From NCBI GenBank assembly GCA_029532415.1, contig JAQOTA010000060.1:2108001-2172000 (forward strand): DNA of 64,000 nucleotides. The letters are read 5' to 3'. Source of the DNA: Marasmius tenuissimus. Taxonomy: Eukaryota > Basidiomycota > Agaricomycetes > Agaricales > Marasmiaceae. Below are positions 22,831 through 34,798 of this stretch, piece by piece; position 1 is the stretch's first letter, and each line of letters begins with the position of its first letter. The translations under genes were made by a program, and so were the position numbers. Under the pieces are notes generated by a model. That model saw only the letters and a list, made by a program, of their open reading frames with translations, did no database searches and was not told where the DNA came from.

Positions 22831-23275
22831 AGGACCCCTGATAATTAGGCCAAATGATGGATCCTGGTTCGGCATAAAATGGGGTCCAAAATCGCGAAAT
22901 GATGGGTTCAGGTTCGGCATAAAAGCCCACCGAAGGCGGAAGCCCACGGCCTAGGTTCGGCATAAAAGGTCTCAAACCACCTCCCCAATGGTCGCGTTGA
23001 GCAGGGGCCGCCAGCGACCCACAACTCCTCTGAAATTGACAATAAAGACTGGAAAATTGTAAGTAATAACAACTCAGGACTACGGCGGAGACAACGCACA
23101 GGTTGGAGAGTCCGAAAAATGACCTAAGCGCCGCAGGCCAGATTCTGGGCGCTTAGCGAGGCCGAACCGCAATTCGGCATAAATAGGACGTCTTTGGGAC
23201 AAATTTGGTTCGGCACAAACACCCTAAATTTTGGTCATTTTGGACCCATCATTTGGCCTAATTATCAGGGGTCCT
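22831..23275. mobile_element. 445-bp MITE with 30-bp perfect terminal inverted repeats and 8-bp target duplication
   Basis: The left end AGGACCCCTGATAATTAGG... and the right end are perfect inverted repeats over 30 bp (22831-22860 and 23246-23275), and continue past one mismatch. The element is flanked by a perfect 8-bp direct repeat, ggaagtgg (22823-22830 and 23276-23283), as hAT-like transposases leave. There is no transposase, so it is non-autonomous. Inside, the 11-mer TTCGGCATAAA occurs four times (about 22868, 22913, 22956, 23173) plus a variant at 23209. The perfect flanking repeat argues for a recent insertion. The exact superfamily is inferred from the 8-bp duplication only, since the terminal bases do not match the usual CAG start. 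Confidence 0.85.
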
Positions 23276-23416
23276 GGAAGTGGACAGGTATATGTGTGCT
23301 AGTACAGATACAGATAGCGCTGCCTCCGTGGCAGTGAAGTCAAGTAAATGAAAGGATCGCGTAGATTCTACGGGTGGGCAGCACCGGTACGATGGTCAGG
23401 CATGGTAGGCGTGCTG

Positions 23417-25782
23417 TCAGACTGATCGCCGTTTCTCCTGGCGGCCCTCCCATGTCGTGTTATGCATGCTCTCCCACTGTTTCAGCGCCTCCTCGTCCCA
23501 CAGTTTTCCGGTCTTGTCTCCCTCTTGCCGGAGAAAGGGCCGTTGTTCCTGAATTGTAGGGGGGAGGTAATCATTGTGTACTGGATGGCTGTTTGAGAAA
23601 TGATTCAATACCTTCCCCTTGTCGATCATGGGGAACTCAGGCTCACGCGTAGTCTGGGTTATATCTGTAACCCTCAGAGTAACCAAGGTTCTTCATCAAA
23701 CGTGTTGGCGCGTTGCGAATCTGCAAAGGAACGGGAAGGGTAAGGTCGGACTTTGCGGCAGCTTCAGCACGATTATAGGCTTCGTATGAACGCGTAGATT
23801 TTGGGGCTTCGGAAAGATAGGCAACGATGTGGGCCAGGTTGATTCGACATTCAGGCATGCCTATAACTTGGCACGCTTGCAGTGCCGCCATAGCCTGAAT
23901 TGTACTCAGCCAGTCGATGATCTTCAGGGCAACAAAACTCACAAGCGGCAACGCATGTTTGTCTGCTAGGCCGATATCCTCGCTAGCACAGACCACCATT
24001 CGACGAGCTATATATAGAGGGTCTTCTCCACCAGACAACATTCTTGCGAGCCAGTACATGGCAGCATCAGCATCGCTTCCCCGTACACTCTTGTGTAGAG
24101 CAGATATCATGTCGTAGTGACTATCCCCGGTGCGATCGTAAGATGTTGAAACGGATCTCCGGAGGTCTTCTATCAACGTAGATTCCAAGGTCGACGACGG
24201 TGCGGAAATCACAAGTTCCAACAAAGAGAGCGCGGTACGGGCGTCCCCTGCTGAGAGCGAGATGATTGATGCTACCACCTTCGGCGTCAACTGGGGATAC
24301 GGAGAGTCTGTAGGGCTTTCGGATTCCTGAGATGAGTCAAGGGAAGGACGGTCCTGCGCCACGACACTGTGAGACTATTGCTAAGAACATCAGCCAGAAG
24401 AACGCACGCCATCGGCACCAGAAGCTTGTGGAGATATCCGCAAGACAGCCCCTTTGACGATCGCCTCAATGTCTTCATCGGTAAGTCGCTCGAGGACAAA
24501 GATTCTGTGTCATACCAGATTACATGGGGACCGGAACGGATAAGGGCGTACTCACCTGCAGCGACTGAGCAGAGCACCTGTAAGCTTGAAGGAAGGGTTT
24601 TCTGTATAAAGTCTGAATGACACAAACCTGGTATCTACTTCTGAAAGATCAACGACTGACCAGTTGTGGCGCCAACGAGCTTTTCATGGTGTTAATGCGG
24701 AGCTTTAAGACCCGTAAACTAACGGACCTGTATCTGACCCTGTTCGATGAAGGGTAAGAAGATATCCTATCAAGGAGTTAACGTGAGGTTTGCCGTCCGC
24801 GACGCGTGAAGAACTACTTGTTGTGCTTTGTTGAAGCGGTGAACTTCGTCAAGAAAGAGTACTGTTTTCCTGAACAAAGTTCAAGATCGTCAGATGGAAA
24901 GCCACTCCGTGATCGACTTGACGAAACCTCACCGGCCTGTAAGTAATAGAGCATTCTTCGCTTCTTCAAATATAGGTCGAATATCATTGATGCCCACAAT
25001 CGTCGCGCTCAACTCTTTGAAGATAGCGTTTGTTCGTTTCGCTATCAGCCTGGCCAAAGTGGTCTTTCCGCACCTTCACAAAGATTGAATGAGAGGATTT
25101 CCACTGAAACAGAAACAAAAGCTTACCCAGGCGGACCCCAAAAGATCATGCTTCCCGTCGATCCAGCGGCGAGTGATTTCATGAGCAACGAATCGGGACC
25201 GGTAAGGTGATGATGACCTATAAAGTCATCTAGAGAGCGAGGGCGTAGGCGCTCCGCTAGCGGGCTCGCTTCAGCAAGGTTGGTGGATATCCTGTTGCGT
25301 TTTTGTTGAGGCTGGCTCGAAGGTGCAGTTTCTTGACTACGTTTCTTGCTTGCACGAACGGGCGTGGGTTGGCTAATTGAGTCAAAAGAATCATTCATCT
25401 TTGAGTCCTTCCTCGTTTGAAAAATGGAATATGTTGGTTTCTCTGTCGACGGAGCAGCTTTTGGACGGGATCCAGAAGCGGACTGCTTTGAACCAACTGA
25501 GGGTTTGGGATCTTGACTAGTAGACGGTTGGGAGGAAGCTGGGCTCGAGCTGGCATGGTACGAGCAGCCACTATCAATATGAGCATTTATGTCGCGCTCT
25601 GGAACCTTCTCCGAGCATATTGGGCTGGAGGGCAGACACCATCGCGTTAGGTCTTTGAATGTGTTACGTGCTGCAGAACCTTCGCATACCAATTAACTAG
25701 AGCTCAGATAAGCAGGAAGTCATTTATCTGAGAGGTCTAGAGCAAACCAATTACCAAGTTGCGTAGAAACTCTGGCACTCAT
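23417..25782 (-). CDS. MGS1: AAA+ ATPase Mgs1/WRNIP1 (RarA family)
   Basis: Mgs1/WRNIP1 acts at stalled replication forks and binds ubiquitinated PCNA. A UBZ-type zinc finger lies at the N-terminus: VNCPICSEKVPERDINAHIDSGC-like Cys, Cys, His and Cys ligands. It is completed by a 28-nt first exon (25782-25755), a 7-nt microexon (25696-25690) and exon 3 from 25624. A Ser/Pro-rich linker follows, then PLAERLRPRSLDDFIGHHHL, Walker A GPPGCGKTT (across an intron), Walker B TVLFLDEVHRFNKAQQ and LVGATTENPSF. The C-terminal half has the RarA tetramerisation domain (AMYWLARMLSGGEDPLYIARR ... ASEDIGLAD). Intron 23646-23589 joins YNPDYA to HPVHNDYLP, a family signature, and the gene ends at 23417. About 600 residues are predicted. 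Confidence 0.93.
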
Positions 25783-25999
25783 GGAGGTAACAAGAAAGGA
25801 TTCTAGCGAGCTGGGCGCCAAAACGCGGATCCAAAAGTTCAAAACATGGCATTCAAGTTTGCCGGCGGCGGCACTTCAGACGCGGTCCAACTTGAACTCG
25901 TGCCACAGTCTCACAGAACGTATCGACATCGTACACATTGTACACCTCTATTTGAAACGAAGCTGAAAGAGACGGCCAATACATAGTTCATTCACTCGC

Positions 26000-26835
26000 T
26001 TAGTACACCCCCGGAACGAGTCTCCAAGGTACCCTCTTTGCCCATTCGTCCCACTCCCCTTTGAACGTTTCCCTCAAGGCCGTATCTTCTTTTCCCATCC
26101 GCTTCAAGAGCCCAACCGATATCATGCCCGTAAGTACAAGGTAAATAAACGCGATTCCCATCCCGACCATACTTTCGAGAACTCCACACTCTCGTGCCCA
26201 CGATCCCTAATTGCTCAAGTTGGTCAGTATTAGTAGAACGACTATCCTCAAAAAGCCAACTCGCCGGTGTTGTGTGAATTATCAAAATTCCTAAGACAGT
26301 ACAGAGGACACCTGTATACCCAGGATGTCGTGCCCAAGCGTAAGGACCGGTAGTCACCAACCTATGTCCCCGCTTGATGCTCATCTCAAAGGTGAAGAAG
26401 TTTCCCAGTTCTCGATAGCATGCGTAGCGAATGGCCCCTCCGGTGACAGAAAATACGGTACCCAAGATACAGCAAGGGGAAACACGAACGGCGTGTATGC
26501 GCTCATTTACGTCGAGGATCTTCAGTGCGGCTTCGGAAGTACTGTGGGACGGCCCAAGGGACGTAGCAATTGCGATCGTCTCTGCGAAGGCTGCGAACCA
26601 GCATATCATCTAGATGGGTCGGGAGATCCAGTGAGTAATGTATCCTACTTTCTAGCCGAGGACGTACCTTGACAAGTGCAGGACCACACCTCTGCTTTAG
26701 TATGATCTCCCAATCCGTGGAGGGAGCTTCTTCATTTTTCAACGGAGGCGGCTGAGGTGGAGTGGCTGTAATCTCTAGGCCCATCGTCGCAAGGATGACA
26801 CAAGGAATTCTTAGGAGAGACATTGGGAGATTCAT
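26000..26835 (-). CDS. Isoprenylcysteine carboxyl methyltransferase-like membrane protein
   Basis: ICMT/Ste14 enzymes methylate the C-terminal prenylcysteine of Ras-like proteins and pheromones in the ER membrane. The signature HRLVTTGPYAWARHPGYTG is present, with RYACYRELGNFF before it. Several hydrophobic segments lie between. After the last intron the frame reads SWARECGVLESMVGMG, another membrane segment, then RMGKEDTALRETFKGEWDEWAKRVPWRLVPGVY and a stop at 26000, which is the diagnostic SAM-pocket end. To reach this frame the intron must use a GC donor (26264-26207). The alternative read-through frame gives a nonsense tail to 25992. The start ATG at 26835 opens a short signal-anchor. Fungi often have several such paralogues; it may not be the pheromone enzyme itself. 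Confidence 0.82.
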
Positions 26836-27949
26836 GGTGCGAGGTCGTAGTGTCAAGGCTCAGTACGTTTGAGATGGTCCTTCATTCATTCCCTCGATTA
26901 TAAAGGTCCCCTTTGAGTGGCATTCCTCTCGACAGCCTGGGTAAGCCTGGGATCTCTGATCATCGGAAACGCATCTCGGGATTGGGACGTCTATCGCCCA
27001 TCTGATCCTTCAGAACCTCTAGAGACGAGTCAGACTGTGGCACCAACTACTATTCTGGGTGCTGGAATCACCGATCGGAAGAGCTGGCCATCACGAATGT
27101 TAACGTGGAAAGAATCCCCTTGACGAGATTAAATCCGTCGTTCTGAAGCTAACATGGCCTGTTGACCATTCTTGATCGCACGGTGGGAGGATGTTACGCC
27201 TCTAAACTCAAGCATTGCATTTTGAATTTACGGCCACTCTATCCTTGCCTTTTAATCTTCGTGGAAGAAGTACTGAGGAGACAATTAGCCTTATTGTGTA
27301 GAAGGAGAGACAAGTACGCACTGTCGCGGCTGGTTTTATGTGGGCTGAGTGGGTTCAATGCTCGTGTGAAAAGAGACGCACGACAGCGTTACTCTTCCTG
27401 CGCAAGAAACACAACGTTGAATGTTCGCGTATCTCGCCCTAGATTCCAAAGATCTCATTCTTCAAAGACTGATATCCCAGAGGACAAGGGAGCGGGAGAA
27501 GCGGTATAATGGCTCTTGCATATTGGGTAGCGAAGCTACACGGAGCTAGCCAGTCAGCCACGATGGTGGATGTCAGACTACGCTTATTTGGCTACGATCC
27601 TCCTTGAGGCCCGTTGTGCTTCGATACTCGATGTGGCGAAGTGCCAGTCCAATGAAGCTTACCAAGTGGAAAGGTATGTACTTCGGCCACTCCACGAAGC
27701 TGCGCGGGGATGGATCCGGTGTAAGTACCACAAGGTAAGGTGTGGGGTGTCAATCTGTGCCTGTTCCTCGCCTAAGGATAGAGATACGTTCCCCCACATT
27801 GATTGGGTCATTATGGAGTTTATTCCCGAATACGCTATGCATAGGCAGGCCTGCCGTACCGATTTCCTACCTCCACCGAGTCTATTGTGGATGATCAAAC
27901 AGCCTCTGTAGAAGGATAGAGTGAGCACCGAAGTCGGAACAAACGAAAA
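26836..27949. other. Gene-free stretch between the ICMT-like gene and ATP5
   Basis: About 1.1 kb has no open frame with a recognisable domain, no inverted repeats I could find and no tRNA-like fold. It should hold the ICMT-like promoter and the OSCP 3' UTR. Short open frames at 27162-27509 (+) and 27659-27928 (-) look random in composition. A non-coding RNA or an unrecognised small gene cannot be excluded. Confidence 0.35.
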
Positions 27950-28650
27950 CTAAAACCCACGTTGAAGCGCATTGTTGAGCTTAGTGACGCGTGATTGCGC
28001 ACTGAGGTCAATGGTCTTGTCACCGAAGTCGACAACGATGCCTCCAAGGATAGATGGGTTGACCTGAGCGGGTAGAGATTAGGGATAAGGTTAACAGATG
28101 GAGGGAAGGCAAAAACGCGAACCTTGTTCGTTATTTTGAGGCTCTTGGCTTGCTGAGCAGTCTGAGACTGCTTGAGGACATTTTCCAGCCGGGTAAGGAT
28201 ATCCTTCTGGAGAGGCGTAGCGGAGGTGACGGTCACGGTAAGCTCTCCCTTGTACTGCGACACAAGCTCGTTGAAACCCTCAATAACACCCTCCGTCTCT
28301 CCCAGCCGGCCATTCTCGGACAGAACGGTTAGAAGGTTCTTGGTGATATCTGAAACGGGAGCCTTCTTTGCGCCGGTGCCTTCCAAGCTCGAGAATAGGG
28401 AAGAGAGACCAGAAGATCTGTCTTTGGCGGAGAGGGTAGGGTTGCGAATGAAAGAGTTGACTTCCTGGTTTTGCTTGATAGCAGAGACGACATTGGCGAG
28501 CTCTGTGTGAACTTGGGTGAGAGTCTGAGGTGACTTTGCGAGGGCGGCACCGTAAACTGCGTTGGAGTATTTGGAAGCAATGGCAGAGGCAGCTCTACGG
28601 CCAACGCCTGGTGTAACTGACGCAGAGCGTGCCGCAGAGGTAAGCAACAT
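27950..28650 (-). CDS. ATP5: ATP synthase subunit 5 / OSCP, mitochondrial
   Basis: OSCP links the F1 head to the peripheral stalk of mitochondrial ATP synthase. The ATG at 28650 opens a Ser/Arg/Ala-rich import signal. The mature part begins near ASKYSNAVYGAALAKSP, the typical first helix. The C-terminal delta domain follows (GELTVTVTSATPLQKDILTRLENVLKQ). One intron, 28122-28064, joins LKITNK to VNPSILGGIVVDFGDKTIDLS and the end VTKLNNALQRGF, stop at 27950. This last exon is the most conserved part of the family. The protein is about 213 residues, the usual length. It is divergently arranged with the Flc-like gene. Confidence 0.95.
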
Positions 28651-29332
28651 TGTCGGTGATGAGGAAAAGGATTTTTTGCCGGCGTCGAGAAACGGTCAAA
28701 ATCGGAATGAACCCACACGTAAGCAAGATGTTGTGGATCAGCATGTCAAGTCCAAATATGGCAATAACCAGACTATCCAGACTAGAATTTATTCGACTCC
28801 ACTAAATTATCCGCAGCCCGCATCGCTCGTGAAACGTGTTACTCACACACACATAGATACCATGCCTTGGCCTTGCGAATGATAGTTGAAACACGATACA
28901 CGTTCTTACACGCCTGATACGAGCCCATGAAAGCTGTTACAGAGCGACTTTACTCGTGGAACGCGACTGCTGCGTGCGCGGCATGCTAAACCCGCCACTT
29001 ACGTCATGTCGCATTTATTATGTAGCTCATAAGAGGCCCAAGCGCACCAGAGTTGACCACCGAGTGTCCATCGTTACCTCCACTCTTTTCTCTCTTCTCT
29101 ACCGTCACCACCTTAGAGTCTTTCAGCAAGAGTCTTATAGAGCTTTCAAGTTCAACCCGGCAATCGCCAAGTTTCCTCTTTACGGAATCTTGGAGAACAA
29201 GAACAATAGCCAGTCAGAACAATAGCGACCACCCGTAAGCGGCACAATGCACCTCTGGACAATAAAACCTCGCAAATACTGACCATTTATCATTGCCTGC
29301 AGGTCCACTTTGGTCCTTGTCTCTTCTCCTCA
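28651..29332. promoter_or_regulatory. Divergent promoter region ATP5 / Flc-like channel
   Basis: Both start codons point outward, so this 680-bp stretch holds two promoters and 5' UTRs. A pyrimidine-rich tract (about 29070-29105) and another just before the Flc-like ATG are typical of fungal 5' leaders. No gene or repeat is supported. Confidence 0.45.
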
Positions 29333-31794
29333 ATGTTCTTTTCAATTATCGCCAGGTTGCGACTTCTCGCGGTTCTACTCACGACTTTTCTCTTCTTTTC
29401 CTCCTCTGCAGCTCAAGGAGATAGACTTTGTGAGTGTTCCCTTTAACCATCGAAAGCCCTCACTAACATTCAACCAGTTACGTCCTCTGTAACTTATTGC
29501 CAACCACCTGAATCCCTTCTCATACAACAATTCGATGTCACTTATTTCGCGGCGAATCGATCTGTGTCCTTCAATATCACGGCTTCCAGTGTTGTACGTG
29601 TTTCCTCCTACGGGCTGTCCGAAGTGTACTAAATCTCTGGTCAGCTTCCCGATATCGCGGTTTCCGCTAACCTGCTGCTCAATGTCTATGGCATGAAACC
29701 TGTGAACCTCACCCTCGACCTTTGCAACGTCCTCGGTGGTGCCCTTTGTCCCCTTCCCATCCATGAGTTCCAAGGTCATGACTCCCTCACCATCCCCGAA
29801 GCTTTCAGCAGCAAAATCCCTGGCATTGCCTACAAGATCCCGGACTTGGAGGCGTACGCGCAGTTCATGCTCACAGAAACAAGTACGGGTGACATCAAGG
29901 CCTGCGTACAAGCCACTCTTTCCAACGGTTGGTCCACGCATCAGCCCGCCGTGGAGTGGACGACCGGAGGCATCGCGATCGCAACTTTGTTGGCCTCAAT
30001 TTGGCAGTCACCGTCTCCACATGCACCCCTTCCCTTCCGATTGCTCGACATGCTATCCCTGTATCAGACGATCGCCTCGACTGGTTTCCTGAACCTTAAC
30101 TATCCTTCCGTATACCGGTCGTTCACCCTGAACTTCGGTTGGGCTATGTCCTTGTTCGCATCTTCGCGTGATGATGTCCAGGACGCCATCAATGACATGC
30201 GGGCTCGAACTGGCGGTGGTCTAGCGAACTCCACCGCTGCGTCACCAGTGGGTTTGGTCAATCGAAGATTGTCACCATTCAACGCCAATTTTGCTGTGCC
30301 CAAAGCAGATTATCCCCCTCTCCCTGAATTTTCCAATACCTTCATTTCTACCCTTTCCAGCGTGGCTGCCAATCATACCTCGGCTCTCTCTGATGTCAGA
30401 TTGCAGGAGCTGGCGACAAGCGGACCCCAAGATCCAGGGGTGGTTCAAGTTGTTACCCAGGATTCGTCGAATGTTCTTCAGGCCGGCGTCCCCATTTATG
30501 TCAACTCGCTCCACATAGCGACTGCCAACGCCTTCATGACGGTCTTCATCTGTACCCTCATTCTAATTCTCATCACATCATTCGTATTTGCAGCCGGATA
30601 TGGTGTTTTGATTGCCATGGAGCGATTCAACCTTGGACAGGGTGATACCAGGCTCAGAATGAGATATGCTTATCCCTCTCTCGTCAAAGCATGGGCCCTT
30701 CGATTGGTAAGTACTTGCTATCTTAACATCGTATCGTGATTATTAACATACCCCCTCAGGCATTGATCATGTTCTTCCCGATTATCGTCTTCGCTCTATA
30801 CCAATGGACACTAAAGGATTCATGGTTATCCATTCTCCTTTCTGTAATTGCATTCCTCGCAATCACGGGCGGGATTGCCTATGCATTCTGGACTATATTC
30901 CGTTACCGCCGGACTACGGATGAGGCCGTGTTGTCTGACAACACCACTTTCCTTCGGGCCTATGGACCAGTATACGCCCAATACCGTTCGGAACGCTACT
31001 ACTTCTTCCTCTTTTACGTGGTAGCTGCCTTTTTGAAGGCGGTGTTTATCGCGGCCGCGAAGTCTCGAGGTCTCGTACAGGTTATTCTTATCCTGTTGGT
31101 TGAGATTACAACCCTGGTCGGCCTCGTAACGCTACGCCCGCACCTGACTCGGGGAGGGGACGTCTTTTCGACGTTTTTAGCCGTCGTTCGCGTTCTCACG
31201 ACCGGTCTCTTACTTGCCTTTGTGGAAAGTATTGGTGTGGAGGCGATACCACGCGTTGCAATTGGTGTCGCGATCGCTGTCGTGTTCGCAATAGCCGTCA
31301 TCGTAACGGTCATCAATCTCGTTCTCAACCTTGGTATCCGAAGGGGGTCAAGGAAGCAAGACTTGCATGGCCTGACAACGACATCGTCGGACAAGAGAGA
31401 GGATTCGGCAGACAATATACTAGAAAAAGGCCGTTTCACGCCGACCACCCCCAGCAGTGCAGGATCTGATTCTGTTCACACCCGCGCACGTAATCCAACT
31501 CCCGATCACAATGTTCCGCTCGACCCATCAGTAATTCAACATTACCCCGATTCTCCGTCAACGGGAACTAGTCCAACAGACACCCGGATTCGTGATTCCG
31601 CGTCCACCACTAACTACGGAAACGTCTTACCCCGTCGGTGGTCGATAACTCCTCTCCCAACGCCTACTTCGTCTTCTCTTGATCACTCACATCCTTCAAC
31701 AACTCCGCCGCAGGTTAACACCCTTGGTAGAACCTCTGAGGAACCTTCATCACTGCCTCCACCTTTTGGGGTACAATCCACTGTTACGAAATAA
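29333..31794 (+). CDS. Flc/TRP-like multipass membrane protein with ML-like domain
   Basis: The family includes yeast Flc proteins and fission yeast Pkd2, linked to calcium, flavin transport and cell-wall integrity. The ATG at 29333 opens a signal peptide ending near AAQGD. Introns are 29430-29477, 29594-29644 and 30707-30759. The lumenal ML-like domain follows (SSVTYCQPPESLLIQQFDVTY ... VNLTLDLCNVLGGALCPLP), with paired Cys and many N-glycosylation sites. The TRP-like domain has about nine membrane segments from 29970 to 31340, including the family block YAYPSLVKAWALRLALIMFF and ERYYFFLFYVVAAFLKAVFIA. The cytosolic tail is Ser/Thr/Pro-rich. About 770 residues, as usual. Which of the several fungal Flc paralogues this is cannot be told here. 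Confidence 0.88.
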
Positions 31795-32086
31795 GATGGA
31801 CCATTCCTAGAGTAGATATCTGAGTTTTTCGCACATATAGCACCGTATAGACTCATACCTATTACGATCAGCATTCCGACCATCCAGGTCCCATCGTATT
31901 CACTCATTAATTGCAATTTCTTGTTTTCTTCCACGAATTTAGTTTTGACGTAGAACATCTGTATCATCTCCCCATTGTATTTTTGTAGTGCATTGACTGC
32001 ATCCCGAATATGACTTTATTTGTTACTTCGACCTGCACGCCAGAGGCTGCGCGAGTGGGAAATCAATTTCTCATCATGTAATCAAT

Positions 32087-32837
32087 ATGTTTCGTTCTTC
32101 GACCAGGTTTTCTCGCCAACTGTATCTCTCTTGTCGCTGGTCTTCTAGTTCCTCGAGCAATTCTTACCCTTTCCCGAGCCAACCAAACCCTAGTCCGCAC
32201 CAGATCTTCCATTTACCGCGGAGTGCTTCTCAAGAAGAAATAAAGGAACGTTGTAAGTCGAGTTCGCGTCCTCCATCCCATTTCCAGTATCTCATTGCTT
32301 GTAGACTATGAACTCGTTCGGATCTATCACCCGGACAAGAACGCCTCGTCAGAATCCTCGGAACAGGCAGCTCATACTCGCTTTCAGGCCATCAGCAATG
32401 CCTACAATATCTTGAGAGGACAAACACCGTCAGGAGCAGACCCTGTCGCGTCTCGCTTTGATACAATGGCTCAACAAGCAACAACTGCCTCGAGGAGGGC
32501 TGCGCACATACGAAGGCATCGTGAGTTGTATGCATCGGGTGCGGTAGATGACCGGTGGAAGGACCGTCTTATATTGTTTGGTACCGTCGCGGTGAGTGTT
32601 ACCCAAAGTGGAATTTTGGGACTCTCATGGAATTAACGGGTTGTATACTAGGCCGTGGTGATATTCGTACTTCAAGCCATGCTCACTAGACAAGAAGCCT
32701 TAACTGAGACTATGGATCGCACACGGTCGAATCGTATAAGAATTCGAAGACACGACGAAAGGAACACAGAGGCAAGGGAGGACCCACGTCTGGCTGCAAC
32801 AAACGACGAAAACACAGAAACGACGGCCACGACATAG
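32087..32837 (+). CDS. Mitochondrial J-domain protein with one membrane segment
   Basis: J-proteins stimulate Hsp70 ATPase activity. The N-terminus (MFRSSTRFSRQLYLSCRWSS) is a likely mitochondrial presequence. The J-domain starts at HQIFHLPRSASQEEIKERYYELVRIYHPDKN; the HPD motif is intact. Intron 32253-32304 lies inside helix II, between the ER and YYEL codons. After the J-domain comes a basic linker, then a single membrane segment formed across intron 32592-32651 (LILFGTVAAVVIFVLQAML). The short tail is charged, Arg/Glu/Thr-rich. There is no Gly/Phe or zinc-finger region, so this is a class III (DnaJC-type) protein. About 210 residues. Exact orthologue unknown. Confidence 0.85.
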
Positions 32838-33068
32838 AACCGAGATGACAGGAAATGATCAGTTCGAGCGTCTGAACCATTGCGAGGAGTAGAACCATTT
32901 GTGGACACCCTTAATTGCGACTAGCCAGATATCCAGAGGACGTATAAATTCCGAACCCATATAACGTCGGGGGTCAAACTAATCATCAGTCCATCCATTT
33001 TAACTTGACTACACAAAATACATTTCGTCTGCTCCAATCTTCCTCTGGGTGGTAAACTAGCAGCACAT

Positions 33069-34798
33069 CTATTGCGTCGCACTACCGAAAATCTGGTAGC
33101 GTCTGCAGATGCTTGGGCCAATTTCGTCGTACTGCGCCTTGGTGTGGCAGGAGGAGTAGAACTCGGGCTTGTGGCGGAAATGAGCATCGCATCGTGACCA
33201 GGAGAATGCAACTTACGAGGTCAGCCAAAAGAGAACCACCAAACCAGACGGCATATCTGAAGCCACGTTGATTGAGAGTCTAGAAGACTCGCATTGAAAG
33301 AAAGCTTACCTTTGCCGTTTATGAGAAATCACATCCACTTCGACACCGGATGACTGTAGTGGAGGAGTCAGAACAGCTGAAATGTTTGCCACTGTGTAAT
33401 AGAACCTACCCTCAAAGCACTTCCGCTTGCCAACGCACTCGCGTCCAATCTACGATCGACCAAATGCTTCAAGTCCCGTTTGAGGCGATTGCCGAAGTGT
33501 TGGAACATGGTGGATCCGCCTGACAGAACGATATTCTTTGAAACGCCATCAGCGGAACGATCATCACCATCCCAGAGCGACGAACCTTATACAAGCCTCG
33601 ACGAACATCGATAGGAGATTGTTGGATGACGTCGTCAACAATATCAGGCAATGGTGTAAGGAAATCGGAAGAGTAAATCTCGGGGTTGAAGAATATCTCG
33701 GGCGCAAGGAAACGCTCATAGCCTACATCGATAGAATATTGCTGGTTTTTTGAGTTCTCGAGTTAGACTTTGAATTGTTCGTGAGCAACCGCAATGAAAC
33801 TCACCCGCCCTGTCACACTGTGCTCTCCCTCGTATCTTTGGAAATACGTGTAAGGTTCCACGTCGTATTTCCTGAATTCCTTCACAATATCCTGACAGAC
33901 GTAGCTAAAGTTTTCTTTAACCTTGCCGGCAATCTTGAGCTGGTCTTCAGGAGGGATAGCCGCGGTCTCGCCACGCTCTCGTAGCAGGTTGAGAACGAAT
34001 TGGGTTATGTCGCGTCCCGCGATGGGAATGTGCTTGATAGCACTTCCGATAACGTACCCCTCCGCGCAGGGAATGACGTGAGTAACACCATCGCCAGAAT
34101 CGATGACCGTTCCAGTCAGCGTACGATCAGTGACCTTGGGTGAAGACCAGGAGGCTGCAAGGGCGAGGACTGCTTGTACAGCGATGTAGAGACCCTTGAT
34201 GTTGAATGATTCAAAGAAGATTTCTGCAGTCTGCTCTCTGTTTTCTGGAGGATTGAGTGGGGGTTCCGTCTGGACGCAGTTGAGTGGCGTGATAATCAAG
34301 TCAAAAGTAAACGAACGCACGAGGAGGAAATAGTGATCCTCAGGCTCAGCTCTCAAATATTTGAAGATGACCTGCTCCCAGTAACGTTCCATGTGATCCC
34401 AGTTGTCTATCATACCATGACGAATGGGGTAGTGAACACCGTAGCCAGGTGTCTTTGCATTCGCCAAAGCTTCATCACCGATGAAGAAGTCAAGATCTTC
34501 CACTCCACGTTTAGACGCAAGATTGCCAGGTTTCGAGGGTACAGCGGGTGCCCGTGATGACTGGGTAGCTGAGCCTCTGGTAGAAATGGCGGTGGGAAAC
34601 ACGCTGGGATATCCAAGTCAAGATGTATCCAGCTAGTACTAGAGATGATACATACAACGATGGGTCGGAATTTCCTGCAAACCTGGAATGAGAAAACAAG
34701 TGAGCGCTACGAATCGATCGTCTAGAGCATTATCGAGCGCACCCAATCTTTGAGTATCCAGTACCGTTATCGCATATAATGGGAGCTAGCTGAGGCAT
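33069..34798 (-). CDS. ARP3: Actin-related protein 3 (Arp2/3 complex)
   Basis: Arp3 is one of the two actin-like subunits of the Arp2/3 complex that nucleates branched actin at endocytic patches. The start ATG at 34798 gives [18 protein letters not shown], the first phosphate-binding loop, joined over an intron to FAGNSDPS and VFPTAI. Conserved blocks follow: [68 protein letters not shown], the second loop [30 protein letters not shown], and [22 protein letters not shown]. The end reads [23 protein letters not shown] then a stop at 33069. About eight introns, several leaving exons under 60 nt. All nucleotide-binding loops are intact. Confidence 0.96.

Noticed and set aside
27162..27509. Possible small gene in the 26.8-27.9 kb gap
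   Set aside because: No start context, splice pattern or domain supports it; composition resembles the non-coding flank.
26900..29330. tRNA or snoRNA genes in the larger gaps, and C/D-box RNA in the RPS2 introns
   Set aside because: No paired stems with a T-arm-like GGTTCGA box were found, and a lone TGATGA in the second RPS2 intron lacks a partner D box.
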